Positions 27,401-35,047 of a DNA stretch of 64,000 bases are shown one piece after another. Source of the DNA: Peptoclostridium litorale DSM 5388 (lineage in GTDB: Bacteria > Bacillota > Clostridia > Peptostreptococcales > Peptostreptococcaceae); NCBI RefSeq assembly GCF_900141635.1, contig NZ_FSRH01000001.1:1-64000 (forward strand), given 5' to 3'. Numbering within the stretch: position 1 is the first letter of the stretch; the number at the start of each line of letters is the position of its first letter. A model generated the notes under the pieces. The model worked only from the letters and a program-made list of their open reading frames with translations, searched no databases and was not told where the DNA came from. The translations under genes were made by a program, and so were the position numbers.

Positions 27401-28513
27401 TGATTCATATCTGCTCAGGTTGATGCTCGCATTGAGGTCTCTGTCTATTACAGAGCCACATTCTTCGCAGACATATGTCCTTTCGGACAGTGAAAGCTTT
27501 GCTTTTATGTGACCACACCCGCTACAAGTCTTTGACGATGGATACCACCTGTCGGCTTCGACAAACTCAATGCCACTAAAGGCACATTTGTACTTAATTT
27601 GCCTTTTGAACTCGTGCAGACATTGCTGCATTATTGCCTTTGACAAGTGCTTGTTTTTCATCATTCCCTTGATATTTAGCGTTTCCATGACAACTCTGCT
27701 TGGCTTGGTTTTCACTATAGCATTCGTTGCTTGGTGATTGTGATTGCTTCTGATGTTGGCTAATCGCCTGTGGAGCAATCTAATCTCTCTTTCGATTTTT
27801 ATGATATTACAAGTTTTGGCGAACGTGCCTCCATTCTTATTTTTTAGGTATTTGCAAGATACCCTACGCTGTAACCTGCGTAGCCTTTTTTCAAGTTTTT
27901 TGACTGATTGTGTCTTGTTGATGTTTTTGAATTTCATTCCATTTGAGCATATGGCGAGGTCTTTTATGCCTACATCTATGCCTATGCTCTCGCCGGTAAG
28001 CTCAAGCTTGGGCTGTTCCTTCTCTATTCCAACGGATATGAACCAGTACTTGCCGTGGAAGCTTACTCTCGGATTCGAGTATTTAAGGCTCATTGGAATT
28101 GCATTTTTCTTGACTTTGACCCAACCGACCTTCTCGATTAATACCGCTGATTCCTTGACTTTGAGCTTTTCGTTGTCATTGTAGAAAGACGGTTTCGATT
28201 TCTTTCTACTCTTAAATTTTGGCTTATCACAGAGCCCCTTGAAGAACTTCTTATAGGTATCGCAAGCGTCTTTGACGGCCTGCTTGGCTACATTGTTTGA
28301 CACTTCTTTAAGCCACGACAACTCGTTTCGCTTCAGCTGGGTTATTTCTTTCCTCAAGTCGTTGTTGGATATGAACTTGCCGCCGTTTGCGTAGTTTTCT
28401 TCCTGCCTTGCAAGCGTCCAGTTATAGATAAACCTAGCTGTTCCAGCGGACTGCCATAATGATTGCTCTTGCCCCTCGGTTGGACGGAGCCTAACCTTCA
28501 CACCCATTATCAT
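27392..28513 (-). CDS. tnpB: TnpB RNA-guided nuclease (transposon-encoded)
   Basis: A 373-residue TnpB. RuvC-like residues are present in SIGIDVGIKDLAICSNG (Asp), VVMETLNIKGM (Glu) and SVIDRDLNASINL (Asp). The zinc ribbon CSGCGHIKAKL...YVCEECGS lies between them, and the N-terminal VRLRPTEGQEQSLWQSAGTARFIYN is a standard TnpB opening. All catalytic positions look intact, so the nuclease may be active. ATG 28513 behind AAGGAG overlaps the end of tnpA. Confidence 0.93.
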   Translation of the reverse strand: MIMGVKVRLRPTEGQEQSLWQSAGTARFIYNWTLARQEENYANGGKFISNNDLRKEITQLKRNELSWLKEVSNNVAKQAVKDACDTYKKFFKGLCDKPKFKSRKKSKPSFYNDNEKLKVKESAVLIEKVGWVKVKKNAIPMSLKYSNPRVSFHGKYWFISVGIEKEQPKLELTGESIGIDVGIKDLAICSNGMKFKNINKTQSVKKLEKRLRRLQRRVSCKYLKNKNGGTFAKTCNIIKIEREIRLLHRRLANIRSNHNHQATNAIVKTKPSRVVMETLNIKGMMKNKHLSKAIMQQCLHEFKRQIKYKCAFSGIEFVEADRWYPSSKTCSGCGHIKAKLSLSERTYVCEECGSVIDRDLNASINLSRYESVV

Positions 28514-29117
28514 TTTCAAGCAACTCCTTAATCATTTTCTTCGCCTTATGAGCCCTTTTGCCTTGAAGTTTACAGCTAAAAACTGTGATTATCTGAACCA
28601 AATCTTCAACTAGCTCCTGCTCTTCGGTCTTTTCCGTGTTATCGATAATTTCAATAACAGTCCCGTACTTTGCACATAGGCTTTCTATGAGTTCAAACCC
28701 GAATCTCAGCAGCCTGTCTTTGTATAGGATTACTAATTTTTCGACCTCAGAGTTGGTTATCATATCTATAATTTGGTTCAGCCCTTTTCTATTGTAGTTT
28801 ATTCCGCTTCCGACATCTGAAATGACTGTAAATTGATAGCCTTTAGCAATCATGTACGATTTAACATTTTCAACCTGTCGCGCTAAATCATTCTTTTGTT
28901 TGGGCGAGTTAACTCTACAATATCCAATTATTTTTTTTTGCCTAGCTTCTATGCCTTTAATACCAAGAAAATGATTCAGTTGTTCTTGAGAATAATACCT
29001 TGTGCCACCTTCTGTAACATGATGCGGCATAAAAGAGCCTTTCTTATGCCAATCTCTTAGTGTTTGCGGTGTTTTTCCTATCAATGCAGCAAATTTACCT
29101 ATTGAATAGTATTTCAT
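28491..29117 (-). CDS. tnpA: IS607-type serine recombinase TnpA, catalytic Ser apparently replaced
   Basis: A 208-residue recombinase with an N-terminal MerR-like helix-turn-helix (YSIGKFAALIGKTPQTLRDWHKKG) followed by a small serine-resolvase domain. The motif is GYCRVNSPKQKNDLARQ, where family members usually read RVSS or RVST; the residue aligned with the nucleophile is Asn (codon AAC at 28908-28910), with a Ser next to it. Other active-site parts, DVGSGINYNRKGLNQ and YKDRLLRFG, are intact. GAGGTGATG precedes the ATG. Length is normal and no frameshift is seen. Confidence 0.9.
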   Translation of the reverse strand: MKYYSIGKFAALIGKTPQTLRDWHKKGSFMPHHVTEGGTRYYSQEQLNHFLGIKGIEARQKKIIGYCRVNSPKQKNDLARQVENVKSYMIAKGYQFTVISDVGSGINYNRKGLNQIIDMITNSEVEKLVILYKDRLLRFGFELIESLCAKYGTVIEIIDNTEKTEEQELVEDLVQIITVFSCKLQGKRAHKAKKMIKELLENDNGCEG

Positions 29118-29191
29118 TCACATCACCTCAATTATAATTATGATGAGATGCATGTGAAAAATCAATAGATTTTTACATGTTTTTATAGATT

Positions 29192-29497
29192 CACTTCAAC
29201 TGTTGAGACCCCCTGAAAAAAGAAATTATATATATTGTATCGCTTTGGAATCAAAAGTAAATAGTATAATAATTTTTATATATGCAAAACATTCTGAAAA
29301 ATCTGAAGACCGGAAAATTTGTTTTTTTCTGGAAATCAAGAGAGATTCAATGTTTATGTTGATTTATTTGAAAATGCGATTATAATTGTATTGTCACCAG
29401 AATAAATTGGGATTTCAAATTTTGTCAGGAAGCATCAGAATTCAGCCAATGCCTGAATTTTGGAATTTCTGAGAATATCAAAGGAGATGAATACGAC
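29192..29497 (+). other. Intergenic region between IS607 and the DUF1002 gene
   Basis: About 300 AT-rich bases. A hairpin AATTCAG / CTGAATT at about 29440-29460 precedes the gene. The small ORF at 29203-29385 lacks a ribosome site and is not called. Confidence 0.4.
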
Positions 29498-30349
29498 ATG
29501 AAAAAGAGTCTGATTGCATTGGCTCTTATTTTAATTGCAACAAGCTTTTCCGCATACGCCGACAGCTTCAAGACGGTGAGCATAGGGGTCGACCTTTCGC
29601 AAAGCCAGAGGGAGCAAATGCTCGATTTCTTCGGAGTTTCACAGGACGAAGCCATGATAGTGACTGTCACAAACGATGAAGAGAGGGAGTATCTTTCGGG
29701 GATAGCATCTGAATCCGCAATAGGCCAAAAGGCAATATCCTGCTCTTATGTGGAGCCTCTTGGAGAGGGAAGCGGGCTGGATGTTTCGGTTTCAAACCTT
29801 ACATGGGTGAGCGAGGAGATGATAGCGAACTCTCTTGCTACAGCGGGAGTGAAGGACGCCAAGGTTGTTGCGGGCGCACCGTTCAAGGTTTCTGGAACAG
29901 CAGCGCTTACCGGGGTGATGAAGGGGTTTGAAAAGGCCACGGGGAAGAAGCTTGACGTGGAAGCAAAGGATGCCGCAAACAGGGAAATGATAACAACGGG
30001 AGAGCTTGCACAGGAGATTGGGAAAGACCAGGCCGTAAAGCTCATGAACGACATAAAGCAGGAAGTGCTTGAAAACAAGATCAAGGACACAGACGACATA
30101 AGGACCATAATAGAAAAAATCGCACAGCACAATGGAGTCAAACTATCGGAAGACCAGATAAATCAGATAATAGACGTAATGCAAAGAATAAGCAAGCTGG
30201 ACATAGACATAAAGGAAATATCCAAGCAGCTCAAAGGGATAAGCGACAAGCTTTCGAAAATCATAGAGCAAAACGAAGAGGCAAAGTCGTTTCTTGAAGA
30301 AATACTTGAAAACATAAAGCTCATGGTTTTAAAGCTTAAATTCTGGTAA
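29498..30349 (+). CDS. Secreted DUF1002 protein
   Basis: A 283-residue exported protein: signal peptide MKKSLIALALILIATSFSAYA, then a DUF1002 (YpuA-like) domain (about 25-200) with VSIGVDLSQSQREQMLDFFGV, TNDEEREYLSGI, SCSYVEPLGEGSGLDV and ANSLATAGVKDAKVVAGAPFKVSGTAALTG. The last 80 residues are a long amphipathic helix or coiled coil. Function is unknown; relatives are secreted proteins of Bacilli and Clostridia. The ATG follows AAGGAGATG. The stop codon abuts a decayed tRNA-Lys. Confidence 0.9.
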   Translation: MKKSLIALALILIATSFSAYADSFKTVSIGVDLSQSQREQMLDFFGVSQDEAMIVTVTNDEEREYLSGIASESAIGQKAISCSYVEPLGEGSGLDVSVSNLTWVSEEMIANSLATAGVKDAKVVAGAPFKVSGTAALTGVMKGFEKATGKKLDVEAKDAANREMITTGELAQEIGKDQAVKLMNDIKQEVLENKIKDTDDIRTIIEKIAQHNGVKLSEDQINQIIDVMQRISKLDIDIKEISKQLKGISDKLSKIIEQNEEAKSFLEEILENIKLMVLKLKFW

Positions 30350-30352
30350 ATA

Positions 30353-30424
30353 TTAGCTTGGCAGGCTGGAGCACTTGGCTCTTAATCAGGGTGTCCAGGA
30401 CTTGAATCCCTGATGGAGTGTATC
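30353..30424 (+). pseudogene. Decayed tRNA-Lys (CTT)
   Basis: The stretch from TTAGCTTGG to GATGGAGTG follows tRNA-Lys closely: GAGCACTTGG, the anticodon loop CTCTTAA, TCAGGGTGTCCAGG and GAATCCCTGA. The T-loop reads CTTGAAT where TTCGAAT is required, the last T-stem pair is broken, and no 5' acceptor strand pairs with the 3' side. The anticodon arm is kept. It starts right after the DUF1002 stop codon. A functional tRNA is unlikely; it may be a duplication scar or an old integration site. Confidence 0.72.
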
Positions 30425-30434
30425 AAAACTATTA

Positions 30435-30471
30435 AAAAAGCTACGTTCTTTTTCTGAGAACATAGCTTTTT
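30435..30471. terminator. Bidirectional terminator
   Basis: AAAAAGCTACGTTCT (30435-30449) pairs with AGAACATAGCTTTTT (30457-30471) with one mismatch. It lies between the convergent DUF1002 and CarD-like genes. Confidence 0.85.
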
Positions 30472-30549
30472 CAATTCTCTGAAATTTTGCGTAGCAACCC
30501 AAATCAATAGAATGATATATAGTGAACAGAACTAAAGATCATGATTATT

Positions 30550-31050
30550 TTATGAAATATTATTCAGGATGAATGGAACAACTTCGCTGGGTGAAAGGTT
30601 TAAAGCTATTGCAAACTCTTCATATAATTGTTTTTCTGCAGCTTTCATAATCTCTTCATCCATCTTTCTTAGTTTTTTACCAGCGGCAGACTTTTCTTTT
30701 TTTTCTAGGTATAGAGTCTTGATGATTTTTATATAGTCTTCGCTAGTACCTCTTCTAAGGGCGGCCCTAAAATCTGTATTTCTTTTTCTATCATCATTTA
30801 CCCACATTGTTTCTGTTTCCGATATAGTAGATATCAATGATAAAACATCATCTTTTGTTATGATTTCTCTCATCGAAACTTTTGGATTATTCACAGGAGT
30901 TTTGATGGTCATTTTATTATTGTAAACGGTCTGTAAAACATAGAATTCAGTTTCGTCACTGCTTAAATTCAAATATTTTTCTTTACTAATATCTATAATC
31001 TGGCATACGCCCATAGAACCGTACATGACATAATCATTTATCTTGAACAT
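30550..31050 (-). CDS. CarD/CdnL-like transcriptional regulator
   Basis: A 166-residue protein with an N-terminal CarD_CdnL_TRCF Tudor-like RNA-polymerase-interaction domain (MFKINDYVMYGSMGVCQIIDI; FYVLQTVYNNKMTIKTPVNN; KVSMREIITKDDV) and a helical C-terminal half (TDFRAALRRGTSEDYIKIIKTLYLEKKEK) as in CdnL DNA-binding domains. Such proteins bind the RNA polymerase beta subunit and stabilise open complexes. The second ATG (31050) is chosen because AAGGAGGAA lies at proper distance. A promoter and hairpin leader lie upstream. Lys-, Ile- and Glu-rich, and AT-richer than its neighbours. Confidence 0.88.
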   Translation of the reverse strand: MFKINDYVMYGSMGVCQIIDISKEKYLNLSSDETEFYVLQTVYNNKMTIKTPVNNPKVSMREIITKDDVLSLISTISETETMWVNDDRKRNTDFRAALRRGTSEDYIKIIKTLYLEKKEKSAAGKKLRKMDEEIMKAAEKQLYEEFAIALNLSPSEVVPFILNNIS

Positions 31051-31113
31051 AATCATTCCTCCTTACGTATGAGTTTCAAAATACTATTTTCATATATATT
31101 TTGGCAAAAAATA

Positions 31114-31169
31114 TAGTTTGGACAACTAGATTTACGCCATCCAAACTACTCTTTGTATATTTAATTATA
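31114..31169 (-). promoter_or_regulatory. Promoter and hairpin leader of the CarD-like gene
   Basis: On the minus strand an extended -10 TGC-TATAAT (31164-31169) would start transcription near 31157. Within about 10 bases a stem forms: the plus-strand arms TAGTTTGGA (31114-31122) and TCCAAACTA (31140-31148) are perfectly complementary, with a 17-base loop. The hairpin is followed by ATTTTTTG on the minus strand and then the carD-like ribosome site, so it looks like a leader terminator or a 5' stabilising stem. Confidence 0.5.
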
Positions 31170-31574
31170 GCACAAAAAAAGTTTAAAAATGTAAGTGACT
31201 TTTTTAACAACGAAGCAAGGCACGAGGCAATGACATTTGGAACAGAGAGAAAACATTCGCATAGTGTGTAAAATATCATTCAAACCATTGAAAAAGCTAT
31301 GGTCTCTATTTTGATACCAGAAACTTCATATGAATACCATCGAAATATTAAGCATAATTATCGTATAACTATTACAAATTTATTGCGTAGTAGTTATAAA
31401 AATCGGATATTCTAGGCTACAAGAGCTTAGATAATTCAATAGATTGTTTGCAGCACTGTGATTTTATATAATAAGGGCTTACTTGAATCTAATTATATTA
31501 AAATCTGTAATTACTTTTGAAGATAACTCAGACGGGTAAAATACTTATAATATATTGAAAAGGAGGGCATTGTT
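31170..31574. other. AT-rich gap before the stalk-domain protein gene
   Basis: About 400 bases with no gene recognised. A TATAAT at 31546-31551 may be the -10 element of the gene at 31575. The minus frame at 31076-31279 has no supporting features. Confidence 0.4.
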
Positions 31575-33137
31575 ATGTTTAGAAGGTTTTTTCTGTTCAC
31601 ATTGATTCTCATGCTGATTTTACTGGGTACAACATTTTCGTTTGCTTTTGATCCAAATAGCGAATCAGGAGATTCGGATGGGATTGAAATTGTAAAAGAT
31701 GACGACAGTATCGACGATAGCGACGGTGATTCGGATGATGACGACGGTGATTCGGATGATGACGACAGTGATTCGGATGATGACGACAGTGATTCGGATG
31801 ATGACGACAGTGATTCGGATGATGACGACGGTAAAGATGAGGAATGGATGAAGTTGAAAAACAGATTAATTGTAAATGAAAAGGAAATTAAAGATAAAAA
31901 AGACAGGCTGGAAGAATTAAAAGATAAACTCGAAGAGGACTATGAAGAAGCCGAAAAAAGCGAAGACGTGAAATTGATGGAAAAATTAGAACAGGAGATG
32001 GAAAAAGTCGAAAATCAGCTTGAAAATTTAAAGCAAGAAAGGCGCCTGCTGATTTTGCAAAGAAGAGAACTGACTAGATCCAGATATACTGAACTTGAAA
32101 TGGAAAAAGCCAGGAACTCCGAAGATAAAATAAAAGAAGAGGATGCGAGTGCCAAGGTATTGCCTGTAGGAAGCATACTTTCAAATGCAGTGGAGTTTAA
32201 ATTCGATACGCCTCCAGTGATTAAAGATGGGAGAACGTTGATTCCTGTAAGAGCTCTAACAGAAGGCTTTGGAGCAAAGGTAGAATGGGATGAAGAAAGC
32301 AGACAGGCGAAAATAGAAAAAGATGACATGAGAATAATTATTATACTGGATACGAATAAAGCCATAGTGGATGATGAAGAAATCGAGCTGGATGTCCAAT
32401 CGCAAATAACAAACAGCAGGACGTACGTGCCGCTCAGATTCGTACTGGAGACTTTTGGGTTGGAAATCGAGTGGGATGAAGAAACGGAGACCATTATAAT
32501 TAATGACCCTTCATATTCTGCAGTAGAGCCTGAAAATTTTGTCAAAACAATTGACAATCCGTACTTTCCGCTAATCCCTGGAACCACATTTGTTTATGAG
32601 GGAGAAGCGGATGGTCAGCTTGAGCACGTTGAGGTTTATGTGACTAATGAAAAAAGAGAAGTAATGGGAATAACATGTACAGTTGTAAGGGACAGGGTAT
32701 GGGTGGACGATGAACTTGAAGAAGACACATACGATTGGTTTGCTCAAGATATAAATGGGAACGTATGGTATTTTGGTGAGGATTCAAAAGAGATTGACGA
32801 AGGAAAAGTAATAAGCACTAAAGGCTCATGGGAGGCCGGAGTTGATGGAGCTCAGCCTGGAATAGCAATGAAGGCGGATCCAAAGGAAGGAGATGCATAT
32901 CGCCAGGAATACTACAAGGGAGAAGCAGAAGACATGGCGGAAGTTATAAGCCTTGACGAAAGCTTGGAAGTCGAATATGGAAAATATGACGATGTGTTAA
33001 GGACTAAAGAGTGGACTCCTTTGGAGCCAGGCGTTGTAGAAAGCAAATACTATGCGAAGGGAGTAGGAATGATTTTAGAGGAAGTGATTGAGGGTGGAGA
33101 AGGAAGCCTAGAACTTATAGAAATTAAGACTCAGTAG
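31575..33137 (+). CDS. Secreted stalk-domain protein with Asp/Ser repeat tract and coiled coil
   Basis: A 520-residue exported protein. A signal peptide (1-25) is followed by an acidic tract with repeats of GDSDDDD/SDSDDDD (about 50-85), a charged coiled coil (about 90-185), a copper-amine-oxidase-N-like stalk domain in two repeats (DGRTLIPVRALTEGFGAKVEWDE; SRTYVPLRFVLETFGLEIEWDEET) and a C-terminal domain of about 190 residues (PYFPLIPGTTFVYEGEADG onward) that I do not recognise by name. Probably a surface protein; the acidic tract may bind Ca2+ or extend like other SD-repeat stalks. AAGGAGG precedes the ATG. Confidence 0.85.
   Translation: MFRRFFLFTLILMLILLGTTFSFAFDPNSESGDSDGIEIVKDDDSIDDSDGDSDDDDGDSDDDDSDSDDDDSDSDDDDSDSDDDDGKDEEWMKLKNRLIVNEKEIKDKKDRLEELKDKLEEDYEEAEKSEDVKLMEKLEQEMEKVENQLENLKQERRLLILQRRELTRSRYTELEMEKARNSEDKIKEEDASAKVLPVGSILSNAVEFKFDTPPVIKDGRTLIPVRALTEGFGAKVEWDEESRQAKIEKDDMRIIIILDTNKAIVDDEEIELDVQSQITNSRTYVPLRFVLETFGLEIEWDEETETIIINDPSYSAVEPENFVKTIDNPYFPLIPGTTFVYEGEADGQLEHVEVYVTNEKREVMGITCTVVRDRVWVDDELEEDTYDWFAQDINGNVWYFGEDSKEIDEGKVISTKGSWEAGVDGAQPGIAMKADPKEGDAYRQEYYKGEAEDMAEVISLDESLEVEYGKYDDVLRTKEWTPLEPGVVESKYYAKGVGMILEEVIEGGEGSLELIEIKTQ
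31725..31829 (+). repeat. Five tandem 21-bp repeats encoding GDSDDDD/SDSDDDD
   Basis: Units start at 31725, 31746, 31767, 31788 and 31809. They are identical except for the first base (GGT in two units, AGT in three), changing Gly to Ser. Such uniform units suggest recent slippage expansion and possible length variation. Confidence 0.93.
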
Positions 33138-33240
33138 AAACGCCAAGAATTCGCTTTATTCGGTTTGACTGCTGAAATGGAATAAAACTTTTGCTTTAGC
33201 GTTTTCAGATTGATTCAGGATACAAAATCACAGATTTAAA

Positions 33241-33286
33241 AACACATTGATATACCCTGATATTGGGATAATCAATGTGTTTTTTA
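33241..33286 (+). terminator. Terminator of the stalk-domain protein gene
   Basis: AACACATTGAT (33241-33251) pairs with ATCAATGTGTT (33271-33281), followed by TTTTT. The remaining bases to 33575 are very AT-rich and show no other feature. Confidence 0.83.
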
Positions 33287-33575
33287 TTTTTGAAGATATT
33301 TCAGATTGAATACAACAGCGAAGAAGATTACAGTTTCAAATGGGGATATACAAAAAAGTAAAACTAGAAAGCAATTAATTATCTTAATATATATTATCTT
33401 AAATGATATAAAATTTAAAATTGAAAACAAAAATAAAAAAGAAATTAAAAAACGCTATAAAAGAGTAAACTAATTCGAACTATATTCAACATTGAGAAAA
33501 ATTTAAAATTACACTATCATGTTCTTAAGAAACCGTATACAAACAAGGTATTGAAGAAAAAAGGAGGGAAGAGAT

Positions 33576-34094
33576 GTGAAGCAATTTTACAAAAAACAGC
33601 CCATAATAGGGGTTATAGGATCTGGTCTTGAAAGTGCATATGAAAACAAGGCTTACAAAATGGGAAAATTCATTGCAAAATCAGGCTGCATACTTTTAAC
33701 GGGTGGGGGCGACGGCATAATGAAGGCGGCTTCAAAGGGGGCTTTTGAAGAAGGAGGGCTTGTAATTGGAATTCTTCCATCGGATGGACCTGATGACTTG
33801 AGATATTCAAAGAGGTATCCAAATGAATACGTCCATATACCGATATATACTGGTATGTCTGATGCCCGAAATTCAATAAACATAAAGTCATCAAGCATTA
33901 TAGTGGCGTTCCCCGGAGGAGGAACCTTATCAGAAATAGGGCTTGCAGTAAAAAATAAAAAGCCCATAGTGGTTATAGGTTGGGAGAGTTTTGGAATGGA
34001 CGACTACGGAAGGGGAAGCAGAGTGTACCATGCGGAGGATGTAGATGTGGCAAAGGAGATTGTTGAAAGGCTTTTGAGTGAATTGGAAGGTTAG
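33576..34094 (+). CDS. TIGR00725/LOG-like Rossmann protein
   Basis: A 172-residue protein of the SLOG/LOG-like Rossmann superfamily. IGVIGSGLESAYENKAY opens the nucleotide fold, LLTGGGDGIMKAASKGAFEEGGLVIGILP forms the central part, and VAFPGGGTLSEIGLAVKNKKPIVVIGW corresponds to the PGGxGT motif of LOG lysine-decarboxylase-like proteins, here as PGGGTLSE. The TIGR00725 branch has no proven activity; relatives hydrolyse nucleotide monophosphates or sense nucleotides. The GTG follows AGGAGGG. Single gene. Confidence 0.85.
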   Translation: MKQFYKKQPIIGVIGSGLESAYENKAYKMGKFIAKSGCILLTGGGDGIMKAASKGAFEEGGLVIGILPSDGPDDLRYSKRYPNEYVHIPIYTGMSDARNSINIKSSSIIVAFPGGGTLSEIGLAVKNKKPIVVIGWESFGMDDYGRGSRVYHAEDVDVAKEIVERLLSELEG

Positions 34095-34271
34095 ATGACT
34101 CTTGGGTTTGAAAATTTCGGGAATTAAGCTTTGGGTGGTTTTATAATAAGCTGCGGGATATATAAGTGGAGTTATAGTATAATGAATAGTAAAGTTGTTT
34201 GAAGCATATACGGCATTAGATTTTAAATCAAATACACTTAGAGAGAGGGGAGTAGTGTAAACAGCATTCTT

Positions 34272-34658
34272 ATGACTTCAACCAATAACATAGACGGTTT
34301 TGGAGTAAGAAAATACATATGCATTGAGAGTGTTGAGATAGTGATAGGTACGGGAGTGTTTTCGGAGATATCCACTGGAATAGAGGATTTTCTTGGTGAA
34401 AGGTCAACTGCTTTTGAAAATAAGTTGAAGAACGCTAAGGAAATTGCATTTAAAAAATTAAGGATGCATGCAGCTGAAAAAGGCGGAAATGCTGTTATAG
34501 GAATTGATATCGATTACACGGAGTTTACAAGTAACAGAATTGGATTGATAGCCAACGGGACTGTTGTTGAAATGGAAAAATGTGAAACTCACTTTATTGA
34601 TTTTGCAGAGGGCATAAGAAAGTTGCATGAGCTTATGACTGATGGAATTATAAAGTGA
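34272..34658 (+). CDS. YbjQ/UPF0145 family protein
   Basis: A 128-residue protein of the YbjQ (DUF74) family, small pentameric beta-rich proteins of unknown role. TSTNNIDGFGVRKYICIESVEIVIGTGVF matches the usual start, and AKEIAFKKLRMHAAEKGGNAVIGIDIDYTEF is the family's best-conserved block. The first residues differ slightly from homologues, and the ribosome site GAGGGGAG (34245) is far from ATG 34272, so the true start could be a non-ATG codon a few residues upstream. Confidence 0.82.
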   Translation: MTSTNNIDGFGVRKYICIESVEIVIGTGVFSEISTGIEDFLGERSTAFENKLKNAKEIAFKKLRMHAAEKGGNAVIGIDIDYTEFTSNRIGLIANGTVVEMEKCETHFIDFAEGIRKLHELMTDGIIK

Positions 34659-34721
34659 AGAGGAATTCACTGAAAAGAAGAATATATTGCTATCAAAAAT
34701 CAAATGATTTTTGCATAAATG

Positions 34722-34748
34722 CCATGCTGAAAACAAGCATGGTTTTTT
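34722..34748 (+). terminator. Terminator of the YbjQ-like gene
   Basis: CCATGCT (34722-34728) pairs with AGCATGG (34736-34742), then six T. A second hairpin AAAAATCA/TGATTTTT lies just before it (34694-34711). The remainder to 35047 shows no gene. Confidence 0.83.
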
Positions 34749-35047
34749 AGTGCAAGAATAAAATCATCCGAAGGCAAATGTGTCCTAAAGTTTGCATATA
34801 TGTGGAATTAACGTAGTATAAATGGTGGCTGTTAAAACTATATAAGAATTCCGTAGCTTCTGACGAAAGGCTGTATAAAAATCAATTGGCATACTGGATG
34901 CGATAGAAAAATTTTATTTTTATTGAAAAAATTAGCATGAGTAGTAAAATAATCATTGTATTGAAGGCACTGAACGGAGCTTGTATATGGATTTGATTAG
35001 TTTGAGGTGAATTTCAAAAACTTAAAATATTAGAAAAGAGGAGAGAT

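Larger units (their letters stand above)
27225..29191 (-). mobile_element. IS607-family insertion sequence
   Basis: Contains overlapping tnpA (serine recombinase) and tnpB on the minus strand, the standard IS607 arrangement. A 12-bp inverted repeat, AATCTATAAAAA at 27225-27236 and its complement at 29180-29191, lies just outside both genes and probably marks the approximate ends. IS607 elements make no target duplication, so exact ends cannot be fixed here. Base composition is close to that of the host. Confidence 0.82.

Noticed and set aside
29203-29385. 60-codon frame left of the DUF1002 gene
   Set aside because: No ribosome site; AT-rich intergenic composition.
31076-31279. 67-codon minus frame upstream of the CarD-like gene
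   Set aside because: It covers the promoter and hairpin leader of that gene and lacks a ribosome site.
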